From: JBJSXF01 sp046086225
GTDB taxonomy: Bacteria > Actinomycetota > Acidimicrobiia > IMCC26256 > PALSA-610
Direction: 5' to 3'
Assembly (NCBI GenBank): GCA_046086225.1
Contig: JBJSXF010000080.1
Coordinates: forward strand, 1 to 8,546
DNA length: 8,546 nt
Below the pieces are notes generated by a model. That model was not told the DNA's origin. It did no database searches and saw only the letters and a list, made by a program, of their open reading frames with translations. The position numbers and the translations under genes are program-made. Below are positions 1 through 5,016 of this stretch, piece by piece; the first letter of the stretch is position 1; each line of letters starts with the position of its first letter.

Positions 1-150
1 CTCCTCCACCAGCTCCTCGGGGTGGCTCGCGCCGTCGAGGAACGAGAAGTTGGAGTGGCAGTGGAGTTCGGCGTAGGCGGGCGTGCCCCCGCCCCGTCCG
101 GCACCCGGCGCGCCGGACCGGCCTGTTCGTTGCGCCTGCTCCACGGCCAT
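1..150 (-). CDS. dnaE2: Error-prone DNA polymerase DnaE2, N-terminal fragment
   Basis: DnaE2 is the C-family error-prone DNA polymerase that performs damage-induced translesion synthesis with ImuA' and ImuB. Only the first 50 codons are inside the window; the gene continues beyond the left edge. After a Gly/Arg-rich lead of about 24 residues, the PHP domain begins with YAELHCHSNFSFLDGASHP (residues 26-44). The HxH pair (His30, His32) is the first metal-binding motif of the PHP domain, and the HCHSNFSFLDGASHP wording is typical of DnaE2 rather than replicative DnaE1 (usually HLHTEYSMLDG). The start is the ATG at 150, preceded by GAGGTG with 5 nt spacing. A LexA-controlled promoter lies directly upstream. 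The usual partner genes imuA' and imuB lie about 0.8 kb upstream on the same strand, separated by a two-gene insertion. The identification is firm although only the N-terminus is visible. Confidence 0.93.
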   Translation of the reverse strand, partial: MAVEQAQRTGRSGAPGAGRGGGTPAYAELHCHSNFSFLDGASHPEELVEE

Positions 151-155
151 GCCGG

Positions 156-161
156 CACCTC
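156..161 (-). promoter_or_regulatory. Ribosome binding site of dnaE2
   Basis: GAGGTG lies 5 nt before the ATG at 150. It supports this start and shows that dnaE2 has a short 5' leader, unlike imuA', which appears leaderless. Confidence 0.6.
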
Positions 162-182
162 GCGTCGGGATCGGGGCCGGAG

Positions 183-212
183 AATCTACCCGAACATACG
201 TTCGATAGCCAA
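183..212 (-). promoter_or_regulatory. SOS promoter of dnaE2 (-35 TTGGCT, -10 TAGATT)
   Basis: Read on the minus strand, TTGGCT (212-207) and TAGATT (188-183) are separated by exactly 18 nt, and the LexA palindrome lies inside that spacer. Transcription would start near 176-177, giving a leader of about 26 nt that contains the GAGGTG ribosome site. A repressor bound here would block RNA polymerase directly. Element assignment is by eye. Confidence 0.6.
191..204 (-). promoter_or_regulatory. LexA operator (SOS box) of dnaE2
   Basis: The minus strand reads CGAACGTATGTTCG, a CGAAC-N4-GTTCG palindrome matching the actinobacterial/Gram-positive LexA box. It sits between the -35 and -10 elements upstream of a gene known to be SOS-induced in actinobacteria, so DNA damage and LexA cleavage should release transcription of dnaE2. 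Confidence 0.9.
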
Positions 213-240
213 GAGCCGGGTCGGAGGGAACGGGGCGACA

Positions 241-259
241 CCCCCGGCGTCATCGGGGG
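241..259 (-). terminator. Possible terminator hairpin after the nucleotidyltransferase gene
   Basis: CCCCCG (241-246) and CGGGGG (254-259) can pair around a 7-nt loop. The hairpin lies 60-78 nt past the stop codon of the nucleotidyltransferase gene and before the dnaE2 promoter, where a terminator would insulate the two units. There is no T-tract, as is common in high-GC actinobacteria, so this is tentative. The rest of the 151-318 gap, apart from the dnaE2 control elements, shows nothing I can name. Confidence 0.3.
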
Positions 260-318
260 CGACGAAGACGAAGATCGCAACGGCCCGGCCCCGATGCCGA
301 CGAGCCCCGATCAACGGA

Positions 319-771
319 TCAACGGTCTTCGGGCGGCAGGTCCTCGAGATCGGCCAGGTCACGCAGTCGACCGGTTGCCCGTTTGTTCAACCGGATATCG
401 GCGATGGAGAGGAACGGCACCGAGAGGCCGCCGATATCGATGAGGACCCGACGCTCGTAGGCCTGGGGGAAGTCGAGTCCGGCCGCGAACGTCAGGATGT
501 CGATGCGCTGCGGCTCCCGGCCGAGCTGCACCACGATCTCGTCCTGCTCGAAGTCCTCGGCGACCAAGCCGAGCTCGCCGAAACCGAACTCGCCGAGCGC
601 GGCGATGACGCGTACGGAGTTCGCCGGGTCGGCCCACACCCAGACGTCGAGATCCTTCGTGTACCGGGGGTGTCCGTGGGCGGCAAGGGCATATCCGCCG
701 ACGATCAGGAAGCGGACGTCACGGTTGACGAATGATCGTAAGAACTCGCAGAAGTCGCGGTTCAGCTCCAT
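319..771 (-). CDS. Nucleotidyltransferase-fold protein, AbiEii/DUF6036-like (putative toxin-type partner)
   Basis: A 150-residue protein with the minimal nucleotidyltransferase fold. The motif GGYALAAHG followed by RYTKDLDVWV (residues 25-45) gives the GG signature and the metal-binding pair Asp40 and Asp42; Asp91 in RIDIL is a good third carboxylate. The end, LRDLADLEDL, matches the usual closing helix of this family. Such proteins transfer nucleotides to RNA or protein targets, and members paired with a small upstream gene are often listed as toxin-antitoxin-like; the target here is unknown. I chose the ATG at 771 because GGTGGA lies just upstream; an in-frame GTG at 792 would add seven residues. 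The start lies inside the 63-residue upstream gene (53-nt overlap), so translation is probably coupled. The overlap region (721-780) is near 50% GC, clearly lower than the imuB gene, which suggests acquisition. The fold is confident, the toxin role is inference. Confidence 0.8.
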   Translation of the reverse strand: MELNRDFCEFLRSFVNRDVRFLIVGGYALAAHGHPRYTKDLDVWVWADPANSVRVIAALGEFGFGELGLVAEDFEQDEIVVQLGREPQRIDILTFAAGLDFPQAYERRVLIDIGGLSVPFLSIADIRLNKRATGRLRDLADLEDLPPEDR

Positions 772-910
772 GAATCCACCCGTGATGCTCACGCCGGAGC
801 GACTCGACCGCCTTGATCCGTTCGACCGCCGGTCGGGTCAGCCAGTAACGCCACGGCTCATCGCGCTCGTCGATGCGCTTTCTGGTGACGACTCGCTCCA
901 CCGGCGACAT
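719..910 (-). CDS. Small protein paired with nucleotidyltransferase (putative antitoxin-type partner)
   Basis: A 63-residue charged protein. The block YWLTRPAVERIKAVESLRRE (residues 22-41) followed by PRLLRVLTIIRQP at the end follows a pattern I know from small genes preceding DUF6036/AbiEii-type nucleotidyltransferases: aromatic-Trp, a 'P..ER..a.e.LR' helix, then 'RL.RV..I...'. The fact that the C-terminal pattern persists across the 53-nt overlap with the next gene argues that this reading frame is real despite its size. The start ATG at 910 has no Shine-Dalgarno, but TAGCAT lies exactly 6 nt upstream, implying a leaderless transcript independent of the imu operon, whose last stop codon is 57 nt upstream. 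Function is unproven; an antitoxin or chaperone role for the nucleotidyltransferase is inferred only from pairing. Confidence 0.65.
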   Translation of the reverse strand: MSPVERVVTRKRIDERDEPWRYWLTRPAVERIKAVESLRREHHGWIHGAEPRLLRVLTIIRQP

Positions 911-916
911 GCGGGA

Positions 917-922
917 ATGCTA
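917..922 (-). promoter_or_regulatory. -10 box for leaderless transcription of the toxin-antitoxin-like pair
   Basis: TAGCAT on the minus strand is followed by 6 nt and then the ATG at 910, the spacing expected if the first transcribed base is the A of the start codon. No good -35 element is visible. No LexA box is present, so this pair is not obviously part of the SOS regulon except by read-through from imuB. Confidence 0.5.
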
Positions 923-967
923 CCGACGGACCGGAGCACCCGAACGCCGATGCCGTATGCGGTGAGA

Positions 968-2533
968 TCAGTCGTGGACGGCCTCGAGCGCGGCGCGTCC
1001 GCCGGCCACCGCCACCACGCACGCGACGTCACCGTCGCGATGCGTGCGCACCACGAGCTGGTAGCGCGCCGTGCGGCGACGGGCCGCCCGGTCCCACCAG
1101 CGCACGTCGTGGGCCCAGGGTCCGGCCCAGGCCACGACCGCACCCGCGACGAGCGCGCTCTCCAACCGGGCGGGCGCGCGGACGTGCTCACCCCGACCGC
1201 CGACGACGACCGGCGCGCCCGTGTCGTCAAGGAGCTCGGCCGGATCGGGCGGGTCGAGCACGCGAGCCGGTGCCGGCGCCGGGAGCGCACCCGGCCAGGC
1301 GTCGATCTGCCCCCGCCGCTCGGTCGCCCGCTCGTCACCCCACGGCACCCAGCGCACCCGCTCGACCGGCGTGCGCCCGCCCTGCAGCACCGCGGTGACG
1401 ACCGCCTCGGGTCCGAGCAGCGACTGGACGCGCGCGAAGGCCCGGTCGGCGCGGTCGCGTCCGGCCGGGTCGTCACCCCAGAGCCCGAGCCGACGACCGC
1501 CGACGGGCGCGACCTCCTCGGGCACGAGCCGCAGCAACGTGAGGCCGCCGCTCGTGCCCCCGTCGCCGACCCACGCCTCGAGCTGGCGGCGGACGCGTTC
1601 GGCGAGCGCACCGGGACCGGCGTCGTCGGCGAGACGCCACCCGCGTGCGAGCCGCTCGCCGTGCTCGGTCTCGGCCTCCACCAGCACGCGCGTGCAGACG
1701 AGGCCGATCCGGGCGAGCCGGTCATCGAGCCGTTCGGCCAGCGCCCGGGCCGCGAACGCGGCCGCGTCGATGCGATCGGCGGGCGGATCGAGCTCGGTGC
1801 GCTCGACGAGATCGGGCGGGGGTGTCGCGAAGCTCGGCGGCGCGGGCTCACGGCCGCTCGCCAGATCGTGGGCGAGGCGACCCGGTGCTCCGAACCGGTC
1901 GAGCACCGACCCGGCGGGCAGCGCCGCGAGGTCACCGAGCGTCGGCACCCCGAGCCGCACGAGCAGGTCGGCGAGGGCGGGATCACCGAGGGCGGCGACC
2001 GGCCACGGCGCGAGGAACGCCGCCGAGCCGCCCGGGGGCACGACCTCCCCCCGATCGCCGCGCCGGGCCGCGAGCCGCGCCGCGAACGCGCCGTCGGCGA
2101 TGCCGACCCGCACGGTGATGTCGGGCCCGAGCACCTCGGCGACCGCGGCACCGAGCGCGACTGCGAGCGCCTCGTCGCCGCCGAAGTAGCGCGAGGGGCC
2201 CCGGGCCGGGAACTCGCAACGCCCGGCCTGCTCCATCTCCACCCGCGGCGTGAACCGCTCGATCGCGCGCACCACCGGCTCGAACGCGCGCACCTCGTCG
2301 GCCTCGTCGCCGGCGACGCACACCAGGCCGGGTACGCGGGCCTCGGCTTCGCGTCGCCGCAGTCCGGTGACCACGCCTGCGGCCCGGGCCTGCGGGCACG
2401 CGGCCCGCACCACGTCGCGACCGTCGACCCGGACGTGCACGACGACGGGCACCCCGACGAGCGCCGGGTCGCGGGCCCGGGCCGCGACCACGGCCCAATC
2501 GGCGACCCGGACGCAGCCGATGCGGGTGGGCAC
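968..2533 (-). CDS. imuB: ImuB, catalytically inactive Y-family polymerase homologue (mutasome hub)
   Basis: ImuB (521 residues, close to the roughly 525 of known actinobacterial homologues) is a Y-family polymerase relative that does not polymerise but tethers DnaE2 and ImuA' to the beta clamp. The N-terminal palm starts VPTRIGCVRVADWAV, without the catalytic Asp expected near the first strand. RFTPRVEMEQAG (residues 93-104) occupies the place of the second catalytic SxDE motif, and RGPSRYFGGDE (111-121) is a family landmark. RRLGLWG (347-353) matches the position and shape of the clamp-binding QLPLWG motif, with Arg in place of Gln. The end has the typical AGPWAHDVRWWD and RYQLVV blocks. 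The start GTG at 2533 follows the imuA' stop by 10 nt and is preceded by GAGGG overlapping that stop, so the genes are translationally coupled and controlled from the LexA promoter upstream of imuA'. Confidence 0.92.
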   Translation of the reverse strand: MPTRIGCVRVADWAVVAARARDPALVGVPVVVHVRVDGRDVVRAACPQARAAGVVTGLRRREAEARVPGLVCVAGDEADEVRAFEPVVRAIERFTPRVEMEQAGRCEFPARGPSRYFGGDEALAVALGAAVAEVLGPDITVRVGIADGAFAARLAARRGDRGEVVPPGGSAAFLAPWPVAALGDPALADLLVRLGVPTLGDLAALPAGSVLDRFGAPGRLAHDLASGREPAPPSFATPPPDLVERTELDPPADRIDAAAFAARALAERLDDRLARIGLVCTRVLVEAETEHGERLARGWRLADDAGPGALAERVRRQLEAWVGDGGTSGGLTLLRLVPEEVAPVGGRRLGLWGDDPAGRDRADRAFARVQSLLGPEAVVTAVLQGGRTPVERVRWVPWGDERATERRGQIDAWPGALPAPAPARVLDPPDPAELLDDTGAPVVVGGRGEHVRAPARLESALVAGAVVAWAGPWAHDVRWWDRAARRRTARYQLVVRTHRDGDVACVVAVAGGRAALEAVHD

Positions 2534-2540
2534 CGGACAA

Positions 2541-2545
2541 CCCTC
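2541..2545 (-). promoter_or_regulatory. Ribosome binding site of imuB overlapping the imuA' stop
   Basis: GAGGG on the minus strand begins inside the imuA' TGA stop codon and lies 7 nt before the GTG at 2533. This fixes the imuB start and indicates translational coupling. Longer in-frame extensions would overlap imuA' and lose homology. Confidence 0.6.
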
Positions 2546-3272
2546 AGCCCACGCGCGCGATCGTGCGCGCCGCCTTGGTCTCCACCGCCACGGTGAGCGG
2601 CCGCGGCTCGAGCCGACCGTGTCCCGCGCCGAGTCCGGGCCAGGGTCCGCCGCGCGCGTGCAGTCGCACCGCGGCCTCGGTCGGCCAGCGACCGCACGCC
2701 ACGAGCACCGTGGCCCGCTCGCGAGCGCGCGCCACGAGCCGACGGGTGTCACCGACCGACACTGCGGTCGGCACCACCGCGACGACGAGCGCAACCCCGT
2801 CGAGGAGCGCGGCGACCACGGCACCCCAGCGGTCGGGGGGCACGGGCCGCACGACCGCGCAGCGCTCGAGCGCGACCCCGGCCTCGTGCGCGGCCACCGC
2901 GCCGAACGAGGCGTCGGGATCGACGACGGCGGCCCACTCCCCGGCGCCGGTCGCGGCGGCGAGCAGCGCGGCGGCGACCGAGGTGACGCCCCCACCGATC
3001 GGACCGTCGATCGCGACGGTCGCGCCGCGGGTCAGGCCGTGACCGGGGAGGGCCGCGCCGACGGGACCCTCGACGCGCAGGACACGATCACGGGCGAGGA
3101 CGACGGGCGCGCTGCGGGCCGCAACGGCGCGCAACCGGGCTCGGGCCGCGGGGTCGCGCCGGGGCAGGACGGGGTGACCGACGGCCGGTCGGACCTCCCG
3201 ATCAGCCGGGAGGTCGGCCGGGAGATCAGTCCGGGAGTCGGCCGGGAGATCAGGGGGCGGGCCGGGAGACAC
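2544..3272 (-). CDS. imuA': ImuA', RecA-fold mutasome accessory protein
   Basis: A 242-residue protein placed directly before imuB and under a LexA operator, as imuA' is in mycobacteria. It binds ImuB and is needed for DnaE2-dependent mutagenesis. The central part has RecA-like features: LPGHGLTRGATVAIDGPIGGG (residues 75-95) resembles 'L.GGGL..G.v.ei.G..g.GKT'. The Walker A element reads GPIGGGVTS (90-98), with Val where the nucleotide-binding Lys should be, so ATP hydrolysis is unlikely. AAVVDPDASFG (114-124) resembles the Walker B-side strand, as in RecA 'vD.e.afdp'. The N-terminal 25 residues are low-complexity, repeating DLPAD, encoded by a DNA direct repeat. The start GTG at 3272 lies 6 nt after the -10 box TAGGGT, which implies a leaderless message; an internal TTG near codon 47 is a less likely alternative. 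The sequence is divergent, so the name rests on position, length, operator and weak motifs together. Confidence 0.82.
   Translation of the reverse strand: MSPGPPPDLPADSRTDLPADLPADREVRPAVGHPVLPRRDPAARARLRAVAARSAPVVLARDRVLRVEGPVGAALPGHGLTRGATVAIDGPIGGGVTSVAAALLAAATGAGEWAAVVDPDASFGAVAAHEAGVALERCAVVRPVPPDRWGAVVAALLDGVALVVAVVPTAVSVGDTRRLVARARERATVLVACGRWPTEAAVRLHARGGPWPGLGAGHGRLEPRPLTVAVETKAARTIARVG
3213..3253. repeat. Two 17-bp direct repeats with a 24-nt period in the start of imuA'
   Basis: GTCGGCCGGGAGATCAG occurs at 3213-3229 and 3237-3253, with further partial copies on both sides (3206-3214 and 3260-3270). The 24-nt period is eight codons, so the repeat stays in frame and encodes the DLPAD motif of the ImuA' N-terminus. 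It looks like a slippage-prone expansion within coding sequence. Confidence 0.7.
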
Positions 3273-3278
3273 TCCCCC

Positions 3279-3308
3279 ACCCTAGGCGAACATATGTTCG
3301 CCTCTCCA
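3279..3308 (-). promoter_or_regulatory. SOS promoter of imuA'-imuB (-35 TGGAGA, -10 TAGGGT)
   Basis: On the minus strand TGGAGA (3308-3303) and TAGGGT (3284-3279) are separated by 18 nt, and those 18 nt are the LexA palindrome itself. The predicted start of transcription is the G of the GTG start codon at 3272. The -35 is a 4/6 match and is the weaker element. Confidence 0.6.
3285..3302. promoter_or_regulatory. LexA operator (SOS box) of imuA'-imuB
   Basis: GGCGAACATATGTTCGCC is a perfect 18-bp palindrome containing the CGAAC-N4-GTTCG core of the actinobacterial LexA box (core 3287-3300). It ends 13 bp before the imuA' start codon and fills the promoter spacer. Damage-induced LexA cleavage should switch on imuA' and imuB together. 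Confidence 0.93.
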
Positions 3309-3317
3309 CCCTCGGGG

Positions 3318-3668
3318 TCAGCCGACCTTCGACTCCCCGGGCTCGACGCCCCGGGCCGCGAACGACCAGCCCGCCTCGTCGCCGTAGAACTCGAAGAGGT
3401 GCTCGACGAGCCGCTGGGCCTCGGCCTCGAGCGCGCCCCACGCGCCGGCGGGGGCCTCGACCGTGACGACGTTGGAGTACACGGTCACCTTGGTCGCGCC
3501 CGCGGCGAGGAGCCGTCGGGCAAGGACGTCGGGCGGGCGGTCACCGGCTGCGGCCTCGGCGTCGCCGTAGACCTCGATCTCCATGCCGGTGACCGAGCGG
3601 TTGCAGGTGAGGATCCGCACCTCCGGCCGCGCCCCGGCGCGCACCGTGACCGTGATCGGCTGCCCCAT
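3318..3668 (-). CDS. Small NifU/Nfu N-terminal domain-like protein
   Basis: A 116-residue soluble protein. The stretch NRSVTGMEIEVYGDAEAAAG (residues 23-42), then DVLARRLLAAGATKVTVYSN (47-66) and VVTVEAPAGAW (67-77), follows the Nfu N-terminal domain pattern ('aspLArrLf..ggV..V.vysN.VTV....W'). There is no CxxC cluster-binding domain, so this is not a full iron-sulfur scaffold; stand-alone versions are, as far as I recall, found in actinobacteria without known function. The single Cys22 is not part of a recognisable metal motif. Start ATG at 3668 has a strong GGAGGAGGA upstream. It lies 49 nt after rnhB on the same strand and 45 nt before imuA', whose own SOS promoter occupies that gap. Family assignment is from recalled pattern and moderately sure. 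Confidence 0.65.
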   Translation of the reverse strand: MGQPITVTVRAGARPEVRILTCNRSVTGMEIEVYGDAEAAAGDRPPDVLARRLLAAGATKVTVYSNVVTVEAPAGAWGALEAEAQRLVEHLFEFYGDEAGWSFAARGVEPGESKVG

Positions 3669-3675
3669 CGATCGA

Positions 3676-3684
3676 TCCTCCTCC
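3676..3684 (-). promoter_or_regulatory. Strong ribosome binding site of the NifU-N-like gene
   Basis: GGAGGAGGA on the minus strand, 7 nt before the ATG at 3668. It is the best Shine-Dalgarno in the window and marks this gene as downstream in a polycistronic message with rnhB, in contrast to the leaderless-type starts of its neighbours. Confidence 0.65.
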
Positions 3685-3717
3685 CGGCCGCGACCGGATC
3701 TCGCGGACCCGCGGAGG

Positions 3718-4383
3718 CTAGAGCAGCCGGAGCTCCCGTTCGTACCTCGGGACCCCGGGCCAGGGGATCTGGTCCATGAACCCCCACGAGCAGCGGTGGA
3801 TCGCCGACGGCCCGTAGCCCGCGAGCGCGGCCCGGTGCGCGGGCGCCGGGTAGCCGCGGTTCTGGTCGAACCCGTAGGCCGGGTAGTGGCCCGCGGCCTC
3901 GACCATGAGGTCGTCGCGCACCGTCTTGGCCACGACCGACGCCGCCGCGACCGTGAGCACCGACTGGTCACCCTTCACCACCGTGCGCACGAGGCCGGGC
4001 CGGCGGAGGTAGTCGTGAGACCCGTCGAGGATGACCCGATCGGCGACGAATCCGGCCGCTTCCAGCTCGGCGAGGGCCCGCTCGGCCGCGAGGCGCAATG
4101 CCGCGGTCATGCCGAGCGCGTCGCACTCGGTGTGCGTCGCGTGCCCCACCCCCACCGCCGGTGCCCACTCACGCACTGCGATCGCGGCGGTCGCGCGCGC
4201 GGATGGCGAGAGCAGCTTGGAGTCGCGAACGCCGGGAAGCGGTCCCTCACCCGCGACCGCGGCGGCGACGGTGACCGGTCCGGCCCACGAGCCCCGACCG
4301 ACCTCGTCGATTCCGACCACGATCCGGTCGCCGTCCGCCCGGAGCGAATCCTCCAGATCGGTCGTCGGCCGCACCGTCGCCAC
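3718..4383 (-). CDS. rnhB: Ribonuclease HII
   Basis: RNase HII cuts the RNA strand of RNA-DNA hybrids and starts removal of single ribonucleotides from genomic DNA. The signature VVGIDEVGRGSWAGPV gives the first two catalytic acids (Asp and Glu of GIDEVGRG). The third Asp is in VILDGSHD and the fourth in ASVVAKTVRD, preceded by KGDQSVLTVAAAS, a hallmark of the family. The C-terminal GYPAPAHRAAL and HRCSWGF blocks are also typical (usual form GY.t..H..al and HR.sF). From the GTG at 4383 the protein has 221 residues, a normal length; a GTG at 4374 is equally possible by homology, and longer extensions lack family sequence. TAGGTT lies 8 nt upstream of 4383. It is the first gene of a minus-strand group with the NifU-N-like gene, diverging from the small gene at 4451. 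Confidence 0.96.
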   Translation of the reverse strand: MATVRPTTDLEDSLRADGDRIVVGIDEVGRGSWAGPVTVAAAVAGEGPLPGVRDSKLLSPSARATAAIAVREWAPAVGVGHATHTECDALGMTAALRLAAERALAELEAAGFVADRVILDGSHDYLRRPGLVRTVVKGDQSVLTVAAASVVAKTVRDDLMVEAAGHYPAYGFDQNRGYPAPAHRAALAGYGPSAIHRCSWGFMDQIPWPGVPRYERELRLL

Positions 4384-4391
4384 GGCTTCGC

Positions 4392-4397
4392 AACCTA
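4392..4397 (-). promoter_or_regulatory. -10 box upstream of rnhB
   Basis: TAGGTT on the minus strand, 8 nt before the GTG at 4383, with no Shine-Dalgarno between. It predicts a message with no leader or a 1-2 nt leader. It shares the 67-bp divergent gap (4384-4450) with the promoter of the opposite gene. Confidence 0.4.
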
Positions 4398-4438
4398 ACC
4401 GGGCCCGAACGGGAATCGGCGGTGTCGCGCCGCGGTCG

Positions 4439-4444
4439 TAGCAT
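4439..4444 (+). promoter_or_regulatory. -10 box for leaderless transcription of the 66-residue gene
   Basis: TAGCAT, then 6 nt (TGGCCG), then the ATG at 4451. The hexamer is identical to the one before the toxin-antitoxin-like pair, with identical spacing. No Shine-Dalgarno is present. Confidence 0.5.
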
Positions 4445-4450
4445 TGGCCG

Positions 4451-4651
4451 ATGCGACCGGGCACACGCGTGGAGGTGCGGTCGCGGTTCGAGCAGCGCTG
4501 GACGCGCGGCTTCGAGGTCGCCGAGTTCGACGACAGCGTCGATCCGCCCGTCTACCGCGTGCGGCGTCGTTCCGACGGCTCGATCCTGCCGGTCTCGTTC
4601 GCGCTCGACGACGTCCGCGAGGAGCAGCGTCGCAGCATGTGGTGGGTCTGA
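4451..4651 (+). CDS. Conserved-looking small hypothetical protein, arginine-rich with SH3/Tudor-like strand pattern
   Basis: A 66-residue protein with no recognised enzyme motif. Alternating strands VEVRSRFEQRWTRGFEVAEF, PVYRVRRRSDGSILPVSF and a final RRSMWWV suggest a single small beta-barrel (Tudor or SH3-like) domain: 'G..VEVR..f...W..GFeV.....YrvRR.SDG..LP..f...dvR'. The well-spaced hydrophobic pattern, high-GC codon use and a clean leaderless-type promoter argue that it is a real gene. It diverges from rnhB and converges on the GYD-domain gene, 50 nt away. Function is unknown; binding of a nucleic acid or protein partner is only a guess from the fold impression. Confidence 0.7.
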   Translation: MRPGTRVEVRSRFEQRWTRGFEVAEFDDSVDPPVYRVRRRSDGSILPVSFALDDVREEQRRSMWWV

Positions 4652-4701
4652 CCGGCCGACAGCCGTACGTCACCGCGCCGGGCGGGGCGGAGCCGGGCTC
4701 C

Positions 4702-5004
4702 TCAGGTGAACGGGGTGTCGTTCTTCAGACGCTCGATGAGTGCCTCGACCGGCATCGCCGGCATCGTCATGGCCCGCATGGTGCCCCGGGCGCCGAGCAT
4801 CACCGAGGCCCGGGTCATCGACTCGTCGTCGGGCGCCTCGATGATGTTGAGGAAGTCGTACTGCCCCATGAGCGCGTACTGGGCGTGGACCTTGAGCCCG
4901 AGCGCTTCGACCTCCTTGCGCACCGCGAGGATGCGCTCGGGGCGTTCGCGCAGAGCTTCCCATCCGTTGGGACCGAGCGTGGAGAGCATGGCGTACATCG
5001 GCAC
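4702..5004 (-). CDS. GYD domain protein
   Basis: A protein of 100 residues from the GTG at 5004, or 98 from the ATG at 4998. It carries the GYD-domain signature MGQYDFLNIIEAPDDESM (residues 46-63), followed by ASVMLGARGTMRAMTMPAMP and a last helix VEALIERLKN. GYD proteins are small ferredoxin-like alpha/beta domains, widespread and of unknown function. The start is uncertain: TAGCCT lies exactly 6 nt before GTG 5004, supporting a leaderless start there, but the MYAMLSTLGP sequence from ATG 4998 is also a natural N-terminus. The gene follows the sugar-phosphate isomerase by 9 nt, and its -10 box overlaps the isomerase stop codon, so it can be read both from its own promoter and by read-through. 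It has no signal peptide or membrane segment. Confidence 0.87.
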   Translation of the reverse strand: MPMYAMLSTLGPNGWEALRERPERILAVRKEVEALGLKVHAQYALMGQYDFLNIIEAPDDESMTRASVMLGARGTMRAMTMPAMPVEALIERLKNDTPFT

Positions 5005-5010
5005 GCCCGC

Positions 5011-5016
5011 AGGCTA
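5011..5016 (-). promoter_or_regulatory. -10 box for leaderless transcription of the GYD gene
   Basis: TAGCCT on the minus strand, whose first three bases are the stop codon of the isomerase gene. Six nt follow, then GTG 5004. The overlap with a stop codon means the TAG could be fortuitous, so confidence is lower than for the promoters at 917 and 4439. Confidence 0.35.

Noticed and set aside
309..325. Tandem GATCAACG repeat at the end of the nucleotidyltransferase gene, considered as a target-site duplication of the inserted pair.
   Set aside because: The copies are adjacent rather than flanking the pair, and no matching copy was seen near 911-967.
497..2596. Very long open frames on the plus strand across imuB and the nucleotidyltransferase genes, and a second one at 1071-2189.
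   Set aside because: They are antisense shadows produced by high GC; the translations are low-complexity Arg/Pro/Ala sequence with no family pattern, whereas the minus-strand frames encode recognisable ImuB and nucleotidyltransferase.
2534..2995. An upstream extension of the imuB frame as far as 2995, giving 675 codons.
   Set aside because: The extension overlaps imuA', is low-complexity, and a ribosome site plus GTG at 2533 gives a protein of normal ImuB length.
4689..4701. Small hairpin GGAGC-CGG-GCTCC next to the GYD stop codon, as a terminator between the convergent genes at 4651 and 4702.
   Set aside because: Only a 5-bp stem with a 3-nt loop and no T-tract in very GC-rich DNA; not distinguishable from chance.
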